Source of the DNA: Desulfoscipio sp. XC116
Lineage (GTDB): Bacteria > Bacillota > Desulfotomaculia > Desulfotomaculales > Desulfallaceae
Length of the DNA: 64,000 nucleotides
Assembly (NCBI RefSeq): GCF_039851975.1
Contig: NZ_CP156660.1
Location: 3,849,035-3,913,034, forward strand
Direction of reading: 5' to 3'
The translations under genes and the position numbers were made by a program. Position 1 is the stretch's first letter, and the number at the start of each line of letters is the position of its first letter. Under the pieces are notes generated by a model, which saw nothing but the letters and a program-made list of their open reading frames with translations, was not told the origin of the DNA and ran no database searches. Below, piece after piece: positions 34,554 through 44,724 of this stretch.

Positions 34554-36938
34554 TTAATTAATTTGTTGCTGATATCTGTTAGAGATAAGGATAAATGCCA
34601 TCAGCAAAGCCAACAGAACTCCGGTTATCAATCCCACTCCCATTCTCATGCCCAGGGTCAGGGTAAAACCAAAAATAATGGGCCCGGCCATCATGCTTGC
34701 ATTAACCATCACGCTGAAATAAGCAATAGCCTTGTTTATCTCCAAATCCCGTACCGGCTTTAAGTTTAAAAAATAAGTCGTCTGCATGGCCAACCCGAAA
34801 CTCTCGGCAATACCCAGCAAAATAACCGTTACAAAAGCTGCGGGAATAGTACCCCAGAACATAAAAACAGCCAGTGCACAAGCAATTATAAACAAAGAGA
34901 ATATTATACCTTTTTTATCTCCCAGGTAACGGGTCGCCAACCTGGTCAAAACCGGTCCAAGATAAATAATGCACAAACCTTTTAGCAGAAAAGCCCGGCT
35001 GATATCGCCCTGGGTAAGGTCATGTCCCTTAGCAAAAAGCGGGAAATAATAATCTAAAAACGCCCCGGCAATAAAGAAAGGGGCAAATATTAACAACAAA
35101 AACAAGAGCGCTCTTTTGTCGGATATGAAATTGACAAACTTGTTCCAGGCAGAAACCGCACTGGTTATCCTGCGCTCAATTTCCAGACCCGCCATTAACT
35201 TGTAAACATAAGCGCAGGAAAAAATTACCATCATAGCCGATAGGCAAAAAACCGTTTGATATCCTATTCTATCGGCCAGCATGCCCCCGATAACCGCGCC
35301 GCAATTCAATCCGGCTATGGAACCCGCTGAAAACTCCGCAATGGCAAAATTCCTTTCCGGCAAAGAGACCGCTAAACTACGCAAAGTCATTAATATAAAT
35401 CCGATGCCTAAACCGGCTATCATTCTGGAAAGAATAAAGGGAATAACATTGGAACTTAGCCCGGAAAACAAATTTCCCACTGCTAAAAATAACACGCCCG
35501 TATAAAAAATAGTTCTCCAGCCCCGTTTATCTATCAGCAGTCCGGCCACGACAATGGCCAGTATCCCCCCCAGCATTTCGGCGGAAATAGGCAGCCCCAG
35601 CACCACATCCCGGGGCATGCCCCAAATGGGTTGGTATAGATTCTGCATAACTATGGGAACAAAGGTAATGGACATATAAACGCAAATATTTACAACAAAT
35701 ATTAATCCTCTAATTAACTCGGAAGTATGGGAGATTGCCGGGCTAAACTTTTTGTTTGCACCCGGGATACTACCGCTGCTCATGACCATTGTCGCCAGCA
35801 GGGTTAATTCGATCATGAAAAAGAAAGAAATTATCAGGACAGTTAGCATGTCCAATAGAATTTCGAGCATCAACCGGTCAATATAAGCAGAGGAGATTCG
35901 GGCACTGACCGAAGCAACCGCCCGGGAATTGACAGAATCCATCACAACGGCGCCGGTACCCGATCCGGGTTCAGTAATAGCTATACTTTCCAACAGAGGC
36001 AGCCCGGATTTAATTTTTCCCAAATATTCATCTACGCCGTCCACATCTTCCAGACCGATCCCCATACGGTAAACATTTTCTATGTTTTGGGCCACCATGT
36101 TCTCTACAAAGCTTTTACTCTGCAGGGCCAGATCCCCGTAAGCGTTTTTAAAAAGATGATAGTTAATGCCGCAATATAACAACTGAGCCGAACCTAAAAC
36201 GGCAATGAAAATAATTAAGATCCTTTTCCTGTTTACTTGGCCGTCCGAGGTTAAAAGTTCGGTCTTTAATAAAATTATGTATAATAAAAAAAATGTCGCT
36301 AACACTACCCCCGCCAGATAGACAACTAATTTATTCTTATTATCGTTGTTTAAATTTTGGAACAAATTCCCCGGAAGGGCCATGCCCAGAGTAGCGACCC
36401 AATTGGCATCGGAGCCGAGAATTTTTAAAAATATGTAATGTTTTCCTTCAAAAGATTGGTAGCTGCATTTTTCATTTATCGTACCCTGCTGAAAAACAGC
36501 TGTTGTTAATAACTCTTCAGGTAATGTTTCGTTATTAACAAAACCGTGCAAATCATATAGGATTTCTCCGCGAGGCGAAATTATATTTATATAGTCGACC
36601 TCTTTAACAATTTTCTTTAACTCGTTCAGGGTATCGCTCATGCCGTAAAAATTGTCGATTGATTTACCGTAATGCAGAGCATATTCAATTTTTCTAACCA
36701 GTTCATCGCCGGCAATGGAATAAGTATTTACCAGAGATTTATTATAATTATCCACGAAGGTCATGTAGTTAAGTGTTCCGGTATAAGCCATAATTATCAC
36801 TAACAGGATCACAGCCAGCAATAACATTTTGGCGTTTGCCTTTTCCGTTGGTGCGGTGGAATGACCGGCCCGATAGTTATGGGGAAAATTATTGGTTTTT
36901 GTGGGAATCATTTCTGCACCATCCATTTTGGCCAACAT
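34554..36938 (-). CDS. Sensor-MFS fusion transporter
   Basis: 794 residues. TM1 at ~38-58; an extracellular segment ~60-200 with a Cache-like pattern (VDYINIISPRGEILYDLHGF); two TMs near 205-230 and 240-262; a second extracellular segment ~263-365 (ESIAITEPGSGTGAVVMDSV); a TM near 370-392; then a complete MFS domain of about 12 helices (IPFILSRMIAGLGIGFILMT; GYQTVFCLSAM). Normal MFS proteins have 400-450 residues; two added ligand-binding segments are unusual. May export the product or sense it. First gene of the export block. Confidence 0.75.
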   Translation of the reverse strand: MLAKMDGAEMIPTKTNNFPHNYRAGHSTAPTEKANAKMLLLAVILLVIIMAYTGTLNYMTFVDNYNKSLVNTYSIAGDELVRKIEYALHYGKSIDNFYGMSDTLNELKKIVKEVDYINIISPRGEILYDLHGFVNNETLPEELLTTAVFQQGTINEKCSYQSFEGKHYIFLKILGSDANWVATLGMALPGNLFQNLNNDNKNKLVVYLAGVVLATFFLLYIILLKTELLTSDGQVNRKRILIIFIAVLGSAQLLYCGINYHLFKNAYGDLALQSKSFVENMVAQNIENVYRMGIGLEDVDGVDEYLGKIKSGLPLLESIAITEPGSGTGAVVMDSVNSRAVASVSARISSAYIDRLMLEILLDMLTVLIISFFFMIELTLLATMVMSSGSIPGANKKFSPAISHTSELIRGLIFVVNICVYMSITFVPIVMQNLYQPIWGMPRDVVLGLPISAEMLGGILAIVVAGLLIDKRGWRTIFYTGVLFLAVGNLFSGLSSNVIPFILSRMIAGLGIGFILMTLRSLAVSLPERNFAIAEFSAGSIAGLNCGAVIGGMLADRIGYQTVFCLSAMMVIFSCAYVYKLMAGLEIERRITSAVSAWNKFVNFISDKRALLFLLLIFAPFFIAGAFLDYYFPLFAKGHDLTQGDISRAFLLKGLCIIYLGPVLTRLATRYLGDKKGIIFSLFIIACALAVFMFWGTIPAAFVTVILLGIAESFGLAMQTTYFLNLKPVRDLEINKAIAYFSVMVNASMMAGPIIFGFTLTLGMRMGVGLITGVLLALLMAFILISNRYQQQIN

Positions 36939-37351
36939 CTAGTTTAAGACACCCAATAACATCGACTTAAAAACCTACTCTCTTACAACAAAATTAGCTT
37001 TTTTATGACAAATTAGTTTTTATTTCATATATTAGCACTAATAACCTGAAAATACTAGCAGGGGCAAAAAAATTACCATTTTAGCTAACAACACATACCA
37101 TTGACTTTCATGCGTACTTGAAAGTATTTCTATTGGTTATTACAACTAAAGCTCCATTTCATTACAGATCAAAAATAATATGTATTTTGACTTTAAATTG
37201 CAACATGCGGGTAAATAGCATTCTTTTTCTACATAATATTTTACGGTATGACTCCAAACATTTTCTAAACAAAAAAGGACACCTTTAAGTGTCCGAATAA
37301 GGATATCCTTTCAAGTTAAAGAAGTTGATGAGTTTTCTTCGTAAAATATTC
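36939..37351. other. Intergenic region upstream of the export block
   Basis: AT-rich. Holds the terminator of the MalT-like regulator gene at its right end and must hold the promoter of the export block, but I cannot pick a convincing -35/-10 pair. No gene seen. Confidence 0.4.
37271..37294 (-). terminator. Terminator of the MalT-like regulator gene
   Basis: On the minus strand GGACAC-TTAAAG-GTGTCC followed by TTTTTT, about 60 bp after the stop codon at 37352. Confidence 0.85.
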
Positions 37352-40300
37352 TTATTCCTGTTCCAGTTCCGCTCGCCTGTCCACCGGCCAATCGGAATAA
37401 ATATCCTCAAGGTATACGCCCCTGCATCCTTCAGCACCCATATGCCATACATCACAGACCATTCCCCGTGTATCCAACGCATATCCGGATTGACGTTTCT
37501 GCAGGTTTCCTTCCAGTCCGCAGTGATTCAGCAGACTTTTGACATTAGTAAGATTGGTATGGAAAAGATTGCGGGCTTTTTTAATATTTAAATCCGGCCA
37601 CAGATCAGCCAGGATTCTTTCGGTTAAAACCGGCCTTCCTTTCCAGTGCAAAAGATAAGCAAAAAGCTCTTTTGCTTTTAACGTGCGCCAGAGCAGGGGC
37701 TTATTCCAGTCACTGTACAGGTATACTTCGAAGTTCCCCAAACAGCGAATAAAAAGTTTTATCCGGGTTTGTTCCCCTTCCATAATTAGCTCTTTCAATA
37801 TAGCAAATCCCGCTTCTCTCACCAACTCGTCGGGGTCAAAGAAAAGCGACTCTATTTCCCTCCATGGTCTGTAGTTGCCAATTTTAAAGAGCTTTACCGC
37901 CTTGCCCCGGACTTGAGAATCCGGATGCCTTAATAGTTTTAAAAGCAAGGGAACCGCCCGCGCATCCAAACGCAAAATAATTCTTTCAACAAATTCCTGT
38001 TCTATCTCATTTACTACAGCGGTTTCAAGACAGGGAAGCAATTCGGGAAAAATCAGAAAAAATCGCTCGTACCGTTCGGCCGCAGCCAATTTTAAACTTT
38101 GCCCGGCAAATGCAATCATACCTATCTTGTTACCATACTCATTTGAGATCACTGATTTTAATCCATAGAGCATGGATAGCTGGAATTTTATTCCGGTGGA
38201 TTCACCTATAGGTATAGCTAGTTTTAACAGTTTATCAGCTTTTTGATACTGTTTGTATTTAATATAATAAAGTACGAAATAGGGCGACATATAAACAAGC
38301 AGATAGCGTGATTCGGCCTTAAGATTAATAATCGTTTGTTTCATTAGGGATTCCGCCTCCGGCGAAGCTTCACCCTTAAAGTATGCTACAATTACTATAT
38401 GAAAAGCTTTCAGCATCATTTCATAATAGGCAAGATGCCCTCCGGTCTGTTTAAAAGCATTCTGCGCCAACCGGCAGTAATAGTCAATTTCTTGCAAATC
38501 CCCATGTCCAAGTAAGGTTACTGCTATATTAAAGTAAACCAGATGCAAATCCTCGGTAAAACCGACCCGCTGTTTCCTTTCCACCGAATGTTTCAGCATA
38601 TCAAGCGCTTTAGCAAGATCGCCCCGCTCTCTGTATATACAAGACATATAGAGCGGAATAGACCCTTGCTCAAGGGTATCTTCATTACCGTTACAGGAAT
38701 TCAAAATCTGCTTATAAAGCTCCTGCGCAGCCGAATAATTCCCCCGCAGGAAATATAGAACAGTCATATACCTGAAAAGTCTCTCTGCCGACTGCTTATT
38801 CTCCCATCTTTTCCTCCGGCTAAGAGCCTGTTCGGCAGTTTCTATAGCTGCCGGAATGTCTCCCGCCAACCATTGACTGTAAACCTTTTCAGCAGCCAGC
38901 TCCAGGCTATACCTGGATGGAAAATCCCCCCCATCCTCTAAAAATTGGTTTATAAATCTGGTACTTTCCATAAAGGAGGCTTTATACCTTAAAATCCTGG
39001 CCTTGTGGATTGCAGCTCTGAACAGCATATCCTTGTCGCCGGTTCCCTTAAATAAACTAAAAGCCTTGTCTATCCACTCCCCGGCTTCCGCAAAACTTCC
39101 GCTGTAAGATAGCAACTCACCCTTTAGCATGATTAGTACGGGACTTTCCAAAAGTCCTCTTTCCTCCAAAGTGGCAAGCCAACCTTCGACAGTCTTCAAT
39201 CTTCCTTGCTGAAGCATTTGCTGTCCCGCCTGTTCTATCGATTGTACCAGCATTACGTTATCCTCAGCTAATCTAAAGCATTCAACCGCTTGTTCAAAAG
39301 CGCCGCTTTGCAGATAATAATTTCCGGCTCGGTCAAAAGCCCCAGACTTTTTATCTGCAAGCAGACCAAGTAAAAAATCTCTAAAAATATGATGATACCG
39401 GTATGAAATCACGTCTCCCGTGCCCATAGCAGTAATGAATAAACTTTTTCTTTCAATATATTTCAGCTTCTTCGCGGCATCCTGCAAATTAAGCATATAA
39501 TTGCAAGCTTCCGGAGTTATATTTTCCAGTACGGAAGTATAAAGCAGAAATTTTTGAATTTCAGGCGCAAGTCCAATGAACAATTCATCGAAAATGTAAT
39601 CGAATATATCGTTTTTAGCCCTTAAAAATGCGGCCTCCGTTGAACCGCCCATTGAGCCTCCGAAGGCCAGTTTAAACAATTTAAGTCCCAAGGCCCACCC
39701 GTTCAGCTTGCTGTGAATTGCCTCAACATATTCTTCATCCAGGTAATTTTCATCAATTACACGAAACAGCATTATGGCCTCTGATCGGTTGAATTCAAGA
39801 TCCCGCTGATTTATTTCCATAATGCTCCCACTTGCTTTCAGCCTTAAAAGCTGCAAATCCGGCTGATGCCTGCAAGATATTATGACATGAACAGAGCCGG
39901 GAATGTAGCTTATAAAATGCTCCATAAACTTTAATATTGCCTTATCATTTATTAAATGGAAATCGTCAAAAACAATAATTAATCCTTTTCCCGCCGTATT
40001 CTCCAACTCATTAATTACTGATACCATTAGACTGTAGTATTTTTTATCGCCTTTTACATCTTCCGGGTTAAATCGGGGTAAATTTACCTGAAAATCAGGT
40101 ACCGCCGCTGAAATTCCGCTAATGAGATACTGAAAAAACTGCACCGGATCATTGTCGGAGGAGTCAAGCTGGTACCATACAAAGGGTACCTCCGTACCGT
40201 TAACGAATTGATTAATAAAAACTGTTTTACCATATCCCGCAGGAGCGACAACAAAGGTGGCTTTTCTCTCCTTATAGCTTTCCATCTTTAGTAAAATTCT

Positions 40301-40372
40301 GCTTCTATTAATAATTTCTTGACCTAAACGCGGCAATCGCAGCTTGGCCGTAATTATATTATTGTTATTCAA
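37352..40372 (-). CDS. MalT-like STAND regulator with SARP/BTAD-type C-terminal DNA-binding domain
   Basis: 1006 residues, TTG start behind GGGGTGAG. The N-terminal STAND ATPase has Walker A APAGYGKT (~43-50) and Walker B GLIIVFDDFHLI. Then a long helical repeat region (TPR-like, ~350-850), and near the end an OmpR-like winged helix of the SARP kind (RCLGNFEVYLY, LKAKELFAYLLHWKGRPVLT). MalT itself ends in a LuxR helix-turn-helix, so this is the SARP-tailed variant. Position upstream of the RiPP export block suggests it activates the cluster in response to a ligand bound by the helical repeats. Confidence 0.82.
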   Translation of the reverse strand: MNNNNIITAKLRLPRLGQEIINRSRILLKMESYKERKATFVVAPAGYGKTVFINQFVNGTEVPFVWYQLDSSDNDPVQFFQYLISGISAAVPDFQVNLPRFNPEDVKGDKKYYSLMVSVINELENTAGKGLIIVFDDFHLINDKAILKFMEHFISYIPGSVHVIISCRHQPDLQLLRLKASGSIMEINQRDLEFNRSEAIMLFRVIDENYLDEEYVEAIHSKLNGWALGLKLFKLAFGGSMGGSTEAAFLRAKNDIFDYIFDELFIGLAPEIQKFLLYTSVLENITPEACNYMLNLQDAAKKLKYIERKSLFITAMGTGDVISYRYHHIFRDFLLGLLADKKSGAFDRAGNYYLQSGAFEQAVECFRLAEDNVMLVQSIEQAGQQMLQQGRLKTVEGWLATLEERGLLESPVLIMLKGELLSYSGSFAEAGEWIDKAFSLFKGTGDKDMLFRAAIHKARILRYKASFMESTRFINQFLEDGGDFPSRYSLELAAEKVYSQWLAGDIPAAIETAEQALSRRKRWENKQSAERLFRYMTVLYFLRGNYSAAQELYKQILNSCNGNEDTLEQGSIPLYMSCIYRERGDLAKALDMLKHSVERKQRVGFTEDLHLVYFNIAVTLLGHGDLQEIDYYCRLAQNAFKQTGGHLAYYEMMLKAFHIVIVAYFKGEASPEAESLMKQTIINLKAESRYLLVYMSPYFVLYYIKYKQYQKADKLLKLAIPIGESTGIKFQLSMLYGLKSVISNEYGNKIGMIAFAGQSLKLAAAERYERFFLIFPELLPCLETAVVNEIEQEFVERIILRLDARAVPLLLKLLRHPDSQVRGKAVKLFKIGNYRPWREIESLFFDPDELVREAGFAILKELIMEGEQTRIKLFIRCLGNFEVYLYSDWNKPLLWRTLKAKELFAYLLHWKGRPVLTERILADLWPDLNIKKARNLFHTNLTNVKSLLNHCGLEGNLQKRQSGYALDTRGMVCDVWHMGAEGCRGVYLEDIYSDWPVDRRAELEQE

Positions 40373-40402
40373 TTAATTACTCACCCCTGTTGAAGCATCT
40401 GC

Positions 40403-40434
40403 GTTATTATAAATGTCATTATTTCTATAATAAC
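40403..40434. promoter_or_regulatory. 9-bp inverted repeat upstream of the regulator gene
   Basis: GTTATTATA (40403-40411) and TATAATAAC (40426-40434), perfect arms, 30 bp before the TTG start of the MalT-like gene. The minus-strand TATAAT inside could be a -10 element. Candidate autoregulatory site. Confidence 0.4.
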
Positions 40435-40492
40435 ACAAGGTTCACAGGGGTTACCAGGCGGATTGCAACTACAAAACTGTTGTACCAATTAT

Positions 40493-41200
40493 CTAGCATT
40501 TTTGTTCAAAGTAACTCAGCTGACACTTTTCCGAAAGGCTGCAGAAATCGCAATGGGTTTTGCCATGAAAGTCGGGCAGGTTGTAACCCGCTCCAATAAC
40601 CATAGCCAATGATTTACGGGGCAGCATTAAGCTGGAGTCCGTCAGGTGCAGGCCAATTTGTTCCGCCGGAAGAAAATAAAAGATCGTTTGCATATCTCCC
40701 AAAGACGGCCAGTACGAATGCCCGGGCCCCATGGGAAAGGTAGTCTTTAAACCTGCGGCACGGCAATGCTTCTTTATCTTTTGCATGGCTGAGATGCCGC
40801 TTTTCACAATGTATGCCGTCCCGGCTGTATCCAAAACAAAAGCTTCCAGTGTTTTTCCGGCTTTGCTGTAATATTGCTCACGCCGATCTAAAGCGTTCCC
40901 GATAGTCATAGCGTATAAGATTAACTTATCTGCTTTTCCCGCTATAGTTGCAAGAAGGCGGCTGGTTAGCTTCCGGCCACCTTCCAAAAAAAGCTCCCGC
41001 ACCCCGGCCCCCTGTATATCCACCTCCCGCCAAATGATAGTCGGGCGAGCCAACAGGGCCGCTTCCGCCAATACCTGCCTGTATAATTCAACTGTAACGG
41101 GGCGGGGAGAACGTTTGCCGTAATCAGCTCCCTGGGCCTGAAAAATATTTTCCACTGTCACATCCGGCAAATCCAATTCCCAAATAATTGGCTCTGTCAT
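40493..41200 (-). CDS. MetH-activation-domain-like protein
   Basis: 235 residues from ATG 41200 (RBS AAGGTGG), rather than an upstream ATG without RBS. Resembles the vitamin-B12-dependent methionine synthase activation domain found as a free protein in anaerobes (FPMGPGHSYWPSLGDMQTIF; SLMLPRKSLAMVIGAG) and ends in a Cys cluster (CDFCSLSEKC). Such proteins help reactivate or bind SAM for corrinoid proteins. Follows the RACo-like activator by 63 bp. Confidence 0.8.
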   Translation of the reverse strand: MTEPIIWELDLPDVTVENIFQAQGADYGKRSPRPVTVELYRQVLAEAALLARPTIIWREVDIQGAGVRELFLEGGRKLTSRLLATIAGKADKLILYAMTIGNALDRREQYYSKAGKTLEAFVLDTAGTAYIVKSGISAMQKIKKHCRAAGLKTTFPMGPGHSYWPSLGDMQTIFYFLPAEQIGLHLTDSSLMLPRKSLAMVIGAGYNLPDFHGKTHCDFCSLSEKCQLSYFEQKC

Positions 41201-41263
41201 TGCTTTACTGCCACCTTTTTGCCTTTTGGGGCTAAATTTCAAGTACCGCTGCATGCTATGGGG

Positions 41264-43096
41264 CTAAAAGTATGTGTTCCTGGCAAAAATACCGTTAAAT
41301 CCGGGATAACTGCCCAGCTCCACGAATTCAACAAATTCGGCAATTTGTGCCGCCTTACGGTATTCACTTGACGAAAGCAAGGCCAATTTAGCCCCTGTAC
41401 CGGCGGCATTGCCGATCATTTTAATTTTATTTTCCAGTTCCGGCGGAATCAGTCCGATTACACAGGCGCTGCGCGGGTTCAAATAATTGCCGAAGGCCCC
41501 GGCCAGCAGCACTTCCCGAATATCGCCCGGTCCAATGCCCAAGGTTTCCATCAGCACCCTGATACCTGCCGCTATGGCGCCTTTAGCCAGCTGCAATTCC
41601 CTTATATCACTCTGGGTAATCATAACCGGCCTGCCGTGGCCGGTTTTATCCGCGCCCGCCAGTAAAAATGCCGACTGCCCCTCCTGCTCAACCAAACGAT
41701 CTTTCAACTCGGCCGCGGCATTTGTTAATTGATCTCGGGGCAATAATTTACCCCGCTTATTAATTATACCCAGCTCCAGCAAACCGGCCACCGCATCCAG
41801 CAAGGCGGAACCGCAAATACCCAATGGGCGGCCTCCCCCGATCACCGAATAGGCCAGTCCCGCCTCGAATCGCACATGATCAATAGCCCCGGCGGCCCCC
41901 CGCATGCCGCCGCTTATCTGGGCACCCTCAAAAGCAGGCCCGGCCGCGGCGGAGCAGGCCGCCATCCTTTCCCTTGATCCCAGAGCAATCTCCCCGTTAG
42001 TACCGATATCTATTACCAGCTTGATATCTTGACTCTTGTTTAATTCCGTGGCTAATAGCACCGCCGAGGTATCCGCTCCGACAAAACCCGCGATATTCGG
42101 CAGCATAAAAATTTTGCCGGACGGGTTAATGTCGATATTTAAATCGCGGGCACCGGTCACCAGGGGTTCGCTAACGGCCGAAACGTAGGGTGATACCGCA
42201 ATGTTCCGAGGGTTGACGCCCAAAAAAAGATGGTGCATGCAGGTGTTGGCGGCAATGGACACGCCATAAACCTGTTCTCTGCCGACCCCGGCTTTTCCCG
42301 CCGCTTCTCCGATTAGCTTGTTAACAGCTTCCAGCACCGCTTTATGAAGCTTATCAAGACCGCCATCCTCCCGGTTGGCAAAGTTGATGCGGGAAATAAC
42401 ATCCGCGCCGAACCTGGTTTGCGGATTAAGCATGGATACCGCACACAACTCCTTCCCGGAATAAAGATCCAGCAGATAACCCACTATGGTGGTGGTGCCA
42501 ATATCCAAGGCCATACCCAGCATAGCGGCCGTGGTATCATGCTCCTCTATGCCCGCCGCTTCCGAGCCGTGCATTACCACGGTAAGGCAATGATCCGCCC
42601 TGCGCATGGTTTCCGGCAGCCGGCGCAGCAGGGCAACCGGTATATCCAAATGCGCCGTGCCATAGCCATATTGGGCCAGGCTATCCTTAAGGCGGCGCCA
42701 ATCCGAACGCTGAGCGCTTAATGACGGTTTTTCTACATTAACAAATATCTTTTTTAAATGCGGTTCAATCCGGCAGTTCCTTTCCCCGGAGGCCATTAAA
42801 ACATTGTGTTCCAGCCTTTGGGGAAGTTCTACGGACATATGGCCGTGCACTTTGGCCGCACAAGCCAGGCGTGTGCCGGCGCTCAGCTCCCGCGGCCCCA
42901 GAATTTCCCGCTCGGCGGCGGTCGGCCCGCCTGCTCCCGATAAGACCCGCACCCGGCATTTTCCGCACTTTCCCCGGCCTCCGCATGGAAAATCAAAATC
43001 AATACCGGCCTTGTCCATAGCCTCCATAATAGTACTGGCTGCCGACACTTCCACAGCCGCGTCCCCGGGCTGAAAGACTACTGTATATTCCTTCAA
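41264..43096 (-). CDS. Reductive activator of corrinoid proteins (RACo/RamA-like, DUF4445)
   Basis: 610 residues from TTG 43096 behind GGGGGGAT. N-terminal plant-type [2Fe-2S] domain: CGGRGKCGKC plus a later Cys (RLACAAKVHG). Then an ASKHA-fold ATPase/DUF4445 region with GMALDIGTTTIVGYLLDLYS, LVIDIGTNGEIALGS and VLLAGAFGNYLNPRSA. These proteins use ATP to reduce inactive cob(II)alamin to cob(I)alamin in methyltransferase corrinoid proteins. Partners: the corrinoid proteins at 43884-44564 and 46555-47193. Confidence 0.88.
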   Translation of the reverse strand: MKEYTVVFQPGDAAVEVSAASTIMEAMDKAGIDFDFPCGGRGKCGKCRVRVLSGAGGPTAAEREILGPRELSAGTRLACAAKVHGHMSVELPQRLEHNVLMASGERNCRIEPHLKKIFVNVEKPSLSAQRSDWRRLKDSLAQYGYGTAHLDIPVALLRRLPETMRRADHCLTVVMHGSEAAGIEEHDTTAAMLGMALDIGTTTIVGYLLDLYSGKELCAVSMLNPQTRFGADVISRINFANREDGGLDKLHKAVLEAVNKLIGEAAGKAGVGREQVYGVSIAANTCMHHLFLGVNPRNIAVSPYVSAVSEPLVTGARDLNIDINPSGKIFMLPNIAGFVGADTSAVLLATELNKSQDIKLVIDIGTNGEIALGSRERMAACSAAAGPAFEGAQISGGMRGAAGAIDHVRFEAGLAYSVIGGGRPLGICGSALLDAVAGLLELGIINKRGKLLPRDQLTNAAAELKDRLVEQEGQSAFLLAGADKTGHGRPVMITQSDIRELQLAKGAIAAGIRVLMETLGIGPGDIREVLLAGAFGNYLNPRSACVIGLIPPELENKIKMIGNAAGTGAKLALLSSSEYRKAAQIAEFVEFVELGSYPGFNGIFARNTYF

Positions 43097-43192
43097 GGCA
43101 AAATCCCCCCGCAACGATAAGCAGTCTTAGGAAAACCTGCCGACTGCTCAAAAAAATTAAACTGCACCGGCCATGATGCAGCTTTGCAACGA

Positions 43193-43891
43193 CTACTGAC
43201 TAATTCCCCGCAGCTTGATATAGTCGCCACGGTAATAAGTGACGCCCAAACCCATGGGTTTGTTTGCACTGTTATATAATTTCTGCTCTATAACCAACAA
43301 AGCCAGCTCATGGTAAATATTTAAGTGCCTTTTTATATCCTCGTCAGGTACCGCGGCACAAATCGATAAATCTTTCCGAAGCGCAAAAAGCGGCACGCTC
43401 TTGGACAGCATTTCAGGGAAAGTAGCCTGCTCAATTTCTTTTTCAACAATAGGCATTCCCTTTTGATAAAGCAGGTATTTTATGTCGTAGGCCACGGGGA
43501 TACCGTCAGTGTAAAACAGCCTGCGAATCATAATTACATTTTTATTTCTGGTTATCTGCAGTTCACCGGCCAGCTTGTCATCAGGCATAATGATATTTAC
43601 TTCCAAAAGCTTGGATTTATCCACACTGTTAATTGAGTTATTCATCTCATCATAGTAAATGGTATATTTGTTAAGCTCAGGCTTTTGGACAAAATTACCC
43701 TTCCCGGGGATGGAATAAATGTACCCTTCATTGGTTAAAATGGCCAAACCTCTTCTAACAGTCATCCGGCTGGCTCCATATTCTTCACCCAACGTCTTTT
43801 CAGAAGCAATGGCATCACCCGGTTTTAGCGCTGCGCGGTTGATCTTTTGCCTAATATCTTCGACAATTCTCATATAAACCGGACTAACCAT
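43193..43891 (-). CDS. GntR-family regulator, HutC/UTRA type
   Basis: 232 residues: N-terminal GntR winged helix (IRQKINRAALKPGDAIASEK, YGASRMTVRRGLAILTNEGY) and a C-terminal UTRA ligand domain (NVIMIRRLFYTDGIPVAYDI; YYRGDYIKLRG). ATG overlaps the corrinoid gene stop by 8 bp (ATGGTTAG). The HutC-group operator core GT-N-TA-N-AC occurs as GTATATAC upstream of both methyl-transfer operons (45031-45038 and 48114-48121), so it very likely controls both, including itself. Confidence 0.88.
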   Translation of the reverse strand: MVSPVYMRIVEDIRQKINRAALKPGDAIASEKTLGEEYGASRMTVRRGLAILTNEGYIYSIPGKGNFVQKPELNKYTIYYDEMNNSINSVDKSKLLEVNIIMPDDKLAGELQITRNKNVIMIRRLFYTDGIPVAYDIKYLLYQKGMPIVEKEIEQATFPEMLSKSVPLFALRKDLSICAAVPDEDIKRHLNIYHELALLVIEQKLYNSANKPMGLGVTYYRGDYIKLRGISQ

Positions 43892-44564
43892 TAGCTGATT
43901 CTCCCACCCATTTCTTGCAAATCTTTACCCCCACCGAGGCATCGTTGGAAAAACCATCCGCGCCTATATACATGGAAGTCTCTTTAGTAAGATGGTTGCC
44001 GCCCACAATAATCTTAACTTTGTCCCTAAGCCCGGCCTCCCCAAAAGCGGTTACTACTTCCTTCATTGTTTCTACGGTGTTGGTTAATACGCCGCTAAGC
44101 CCCAAAATATCCGGATGATATTCAGTAATTTTTTTTACAAACGATTCCTTGGGGACATCCACCCCGAGGTCAACAACCTCGAAACCGTTGGCTTCCAACA
44201 TGCCCCTTATGATATCCTTGCCAATATCATGAATATCACCTTTTACAGTGCCCAAAACAACTTTGCCTATTTTATTAATATGGCTGGCATGAAAATGGGC
44301 TGTCATTTGGTCCAATTCCAGCACTTGCCTAAAGATAAGCCCGGCCATGATTAAATCGGCTATATAGTATTCTTTATTTTCGTAAAGCTTACCCACCCGG
44401 TTCATACCCTCGTTAACCAGATCCAGCAGGTACAGTGGTTCCATGCCCCCATTAAGCAACTCGCCGGCCGTTTTAAGCACTTTTTCTTCGTCCAGCTGTT
44501 CCACCCACTTAATTAACAACTGCTCCCCTTCACTTGAGCCTTTCACTTTTATTTCAACCCCCAA
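43884..44564 (-). CDS. Methyltransferase corrinoid protein 2
   Basis: 226 residues: N-terminal helical cap (~20-95) and a B12-binding domain with the cobalt-ligand motif GDIHDIGKD and later LSGVLTNTVE. TTG at 44564 is used here; GTG at 44546 behind GGGGG is an alternative. Accepts a methyl group on cobalt from a substrate-specific methyltransferase. It is separated from the MT1/MT2 pair, so it may serve a second substrate or a methyltransferase encoded elsewhere. Confidence 0.88.
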   Translation of the reverse strand: MGVEIKVKGSSEGEQLLIKWVEQLDEEKVLKTAGELLNGGMEPLYLLDLVNEGMNRVGKLYENKEYYIADLIMAGLIFRQVLELDQMTAHFHASHINKIGKVVLGTVKGDIHDIGKDIIRGMLEANGFEVVDLGVDVPKESFVKKITEYHPDILGLSGVLTNTVETMKEVVTAFGEAGLRDKVKIIVGGNHLTKETSMYIGADGFSNDASVGVKICKKWVGESANG

Positions 44565-44724
44565 AGCCCTTCAGCATATTAATAAAAATAAACCCGCTCT
44601 GTTGCGTCATGTGACCATATCTAGCGCCGATGCTCTCAAGCGGGGAGATCCCCGCTTAAGTCCACCTGTTAGCTGATTGTTAAAACATAATACCCGGCGC
44701 CGCTTAGTATTTACCGGATCAGTA

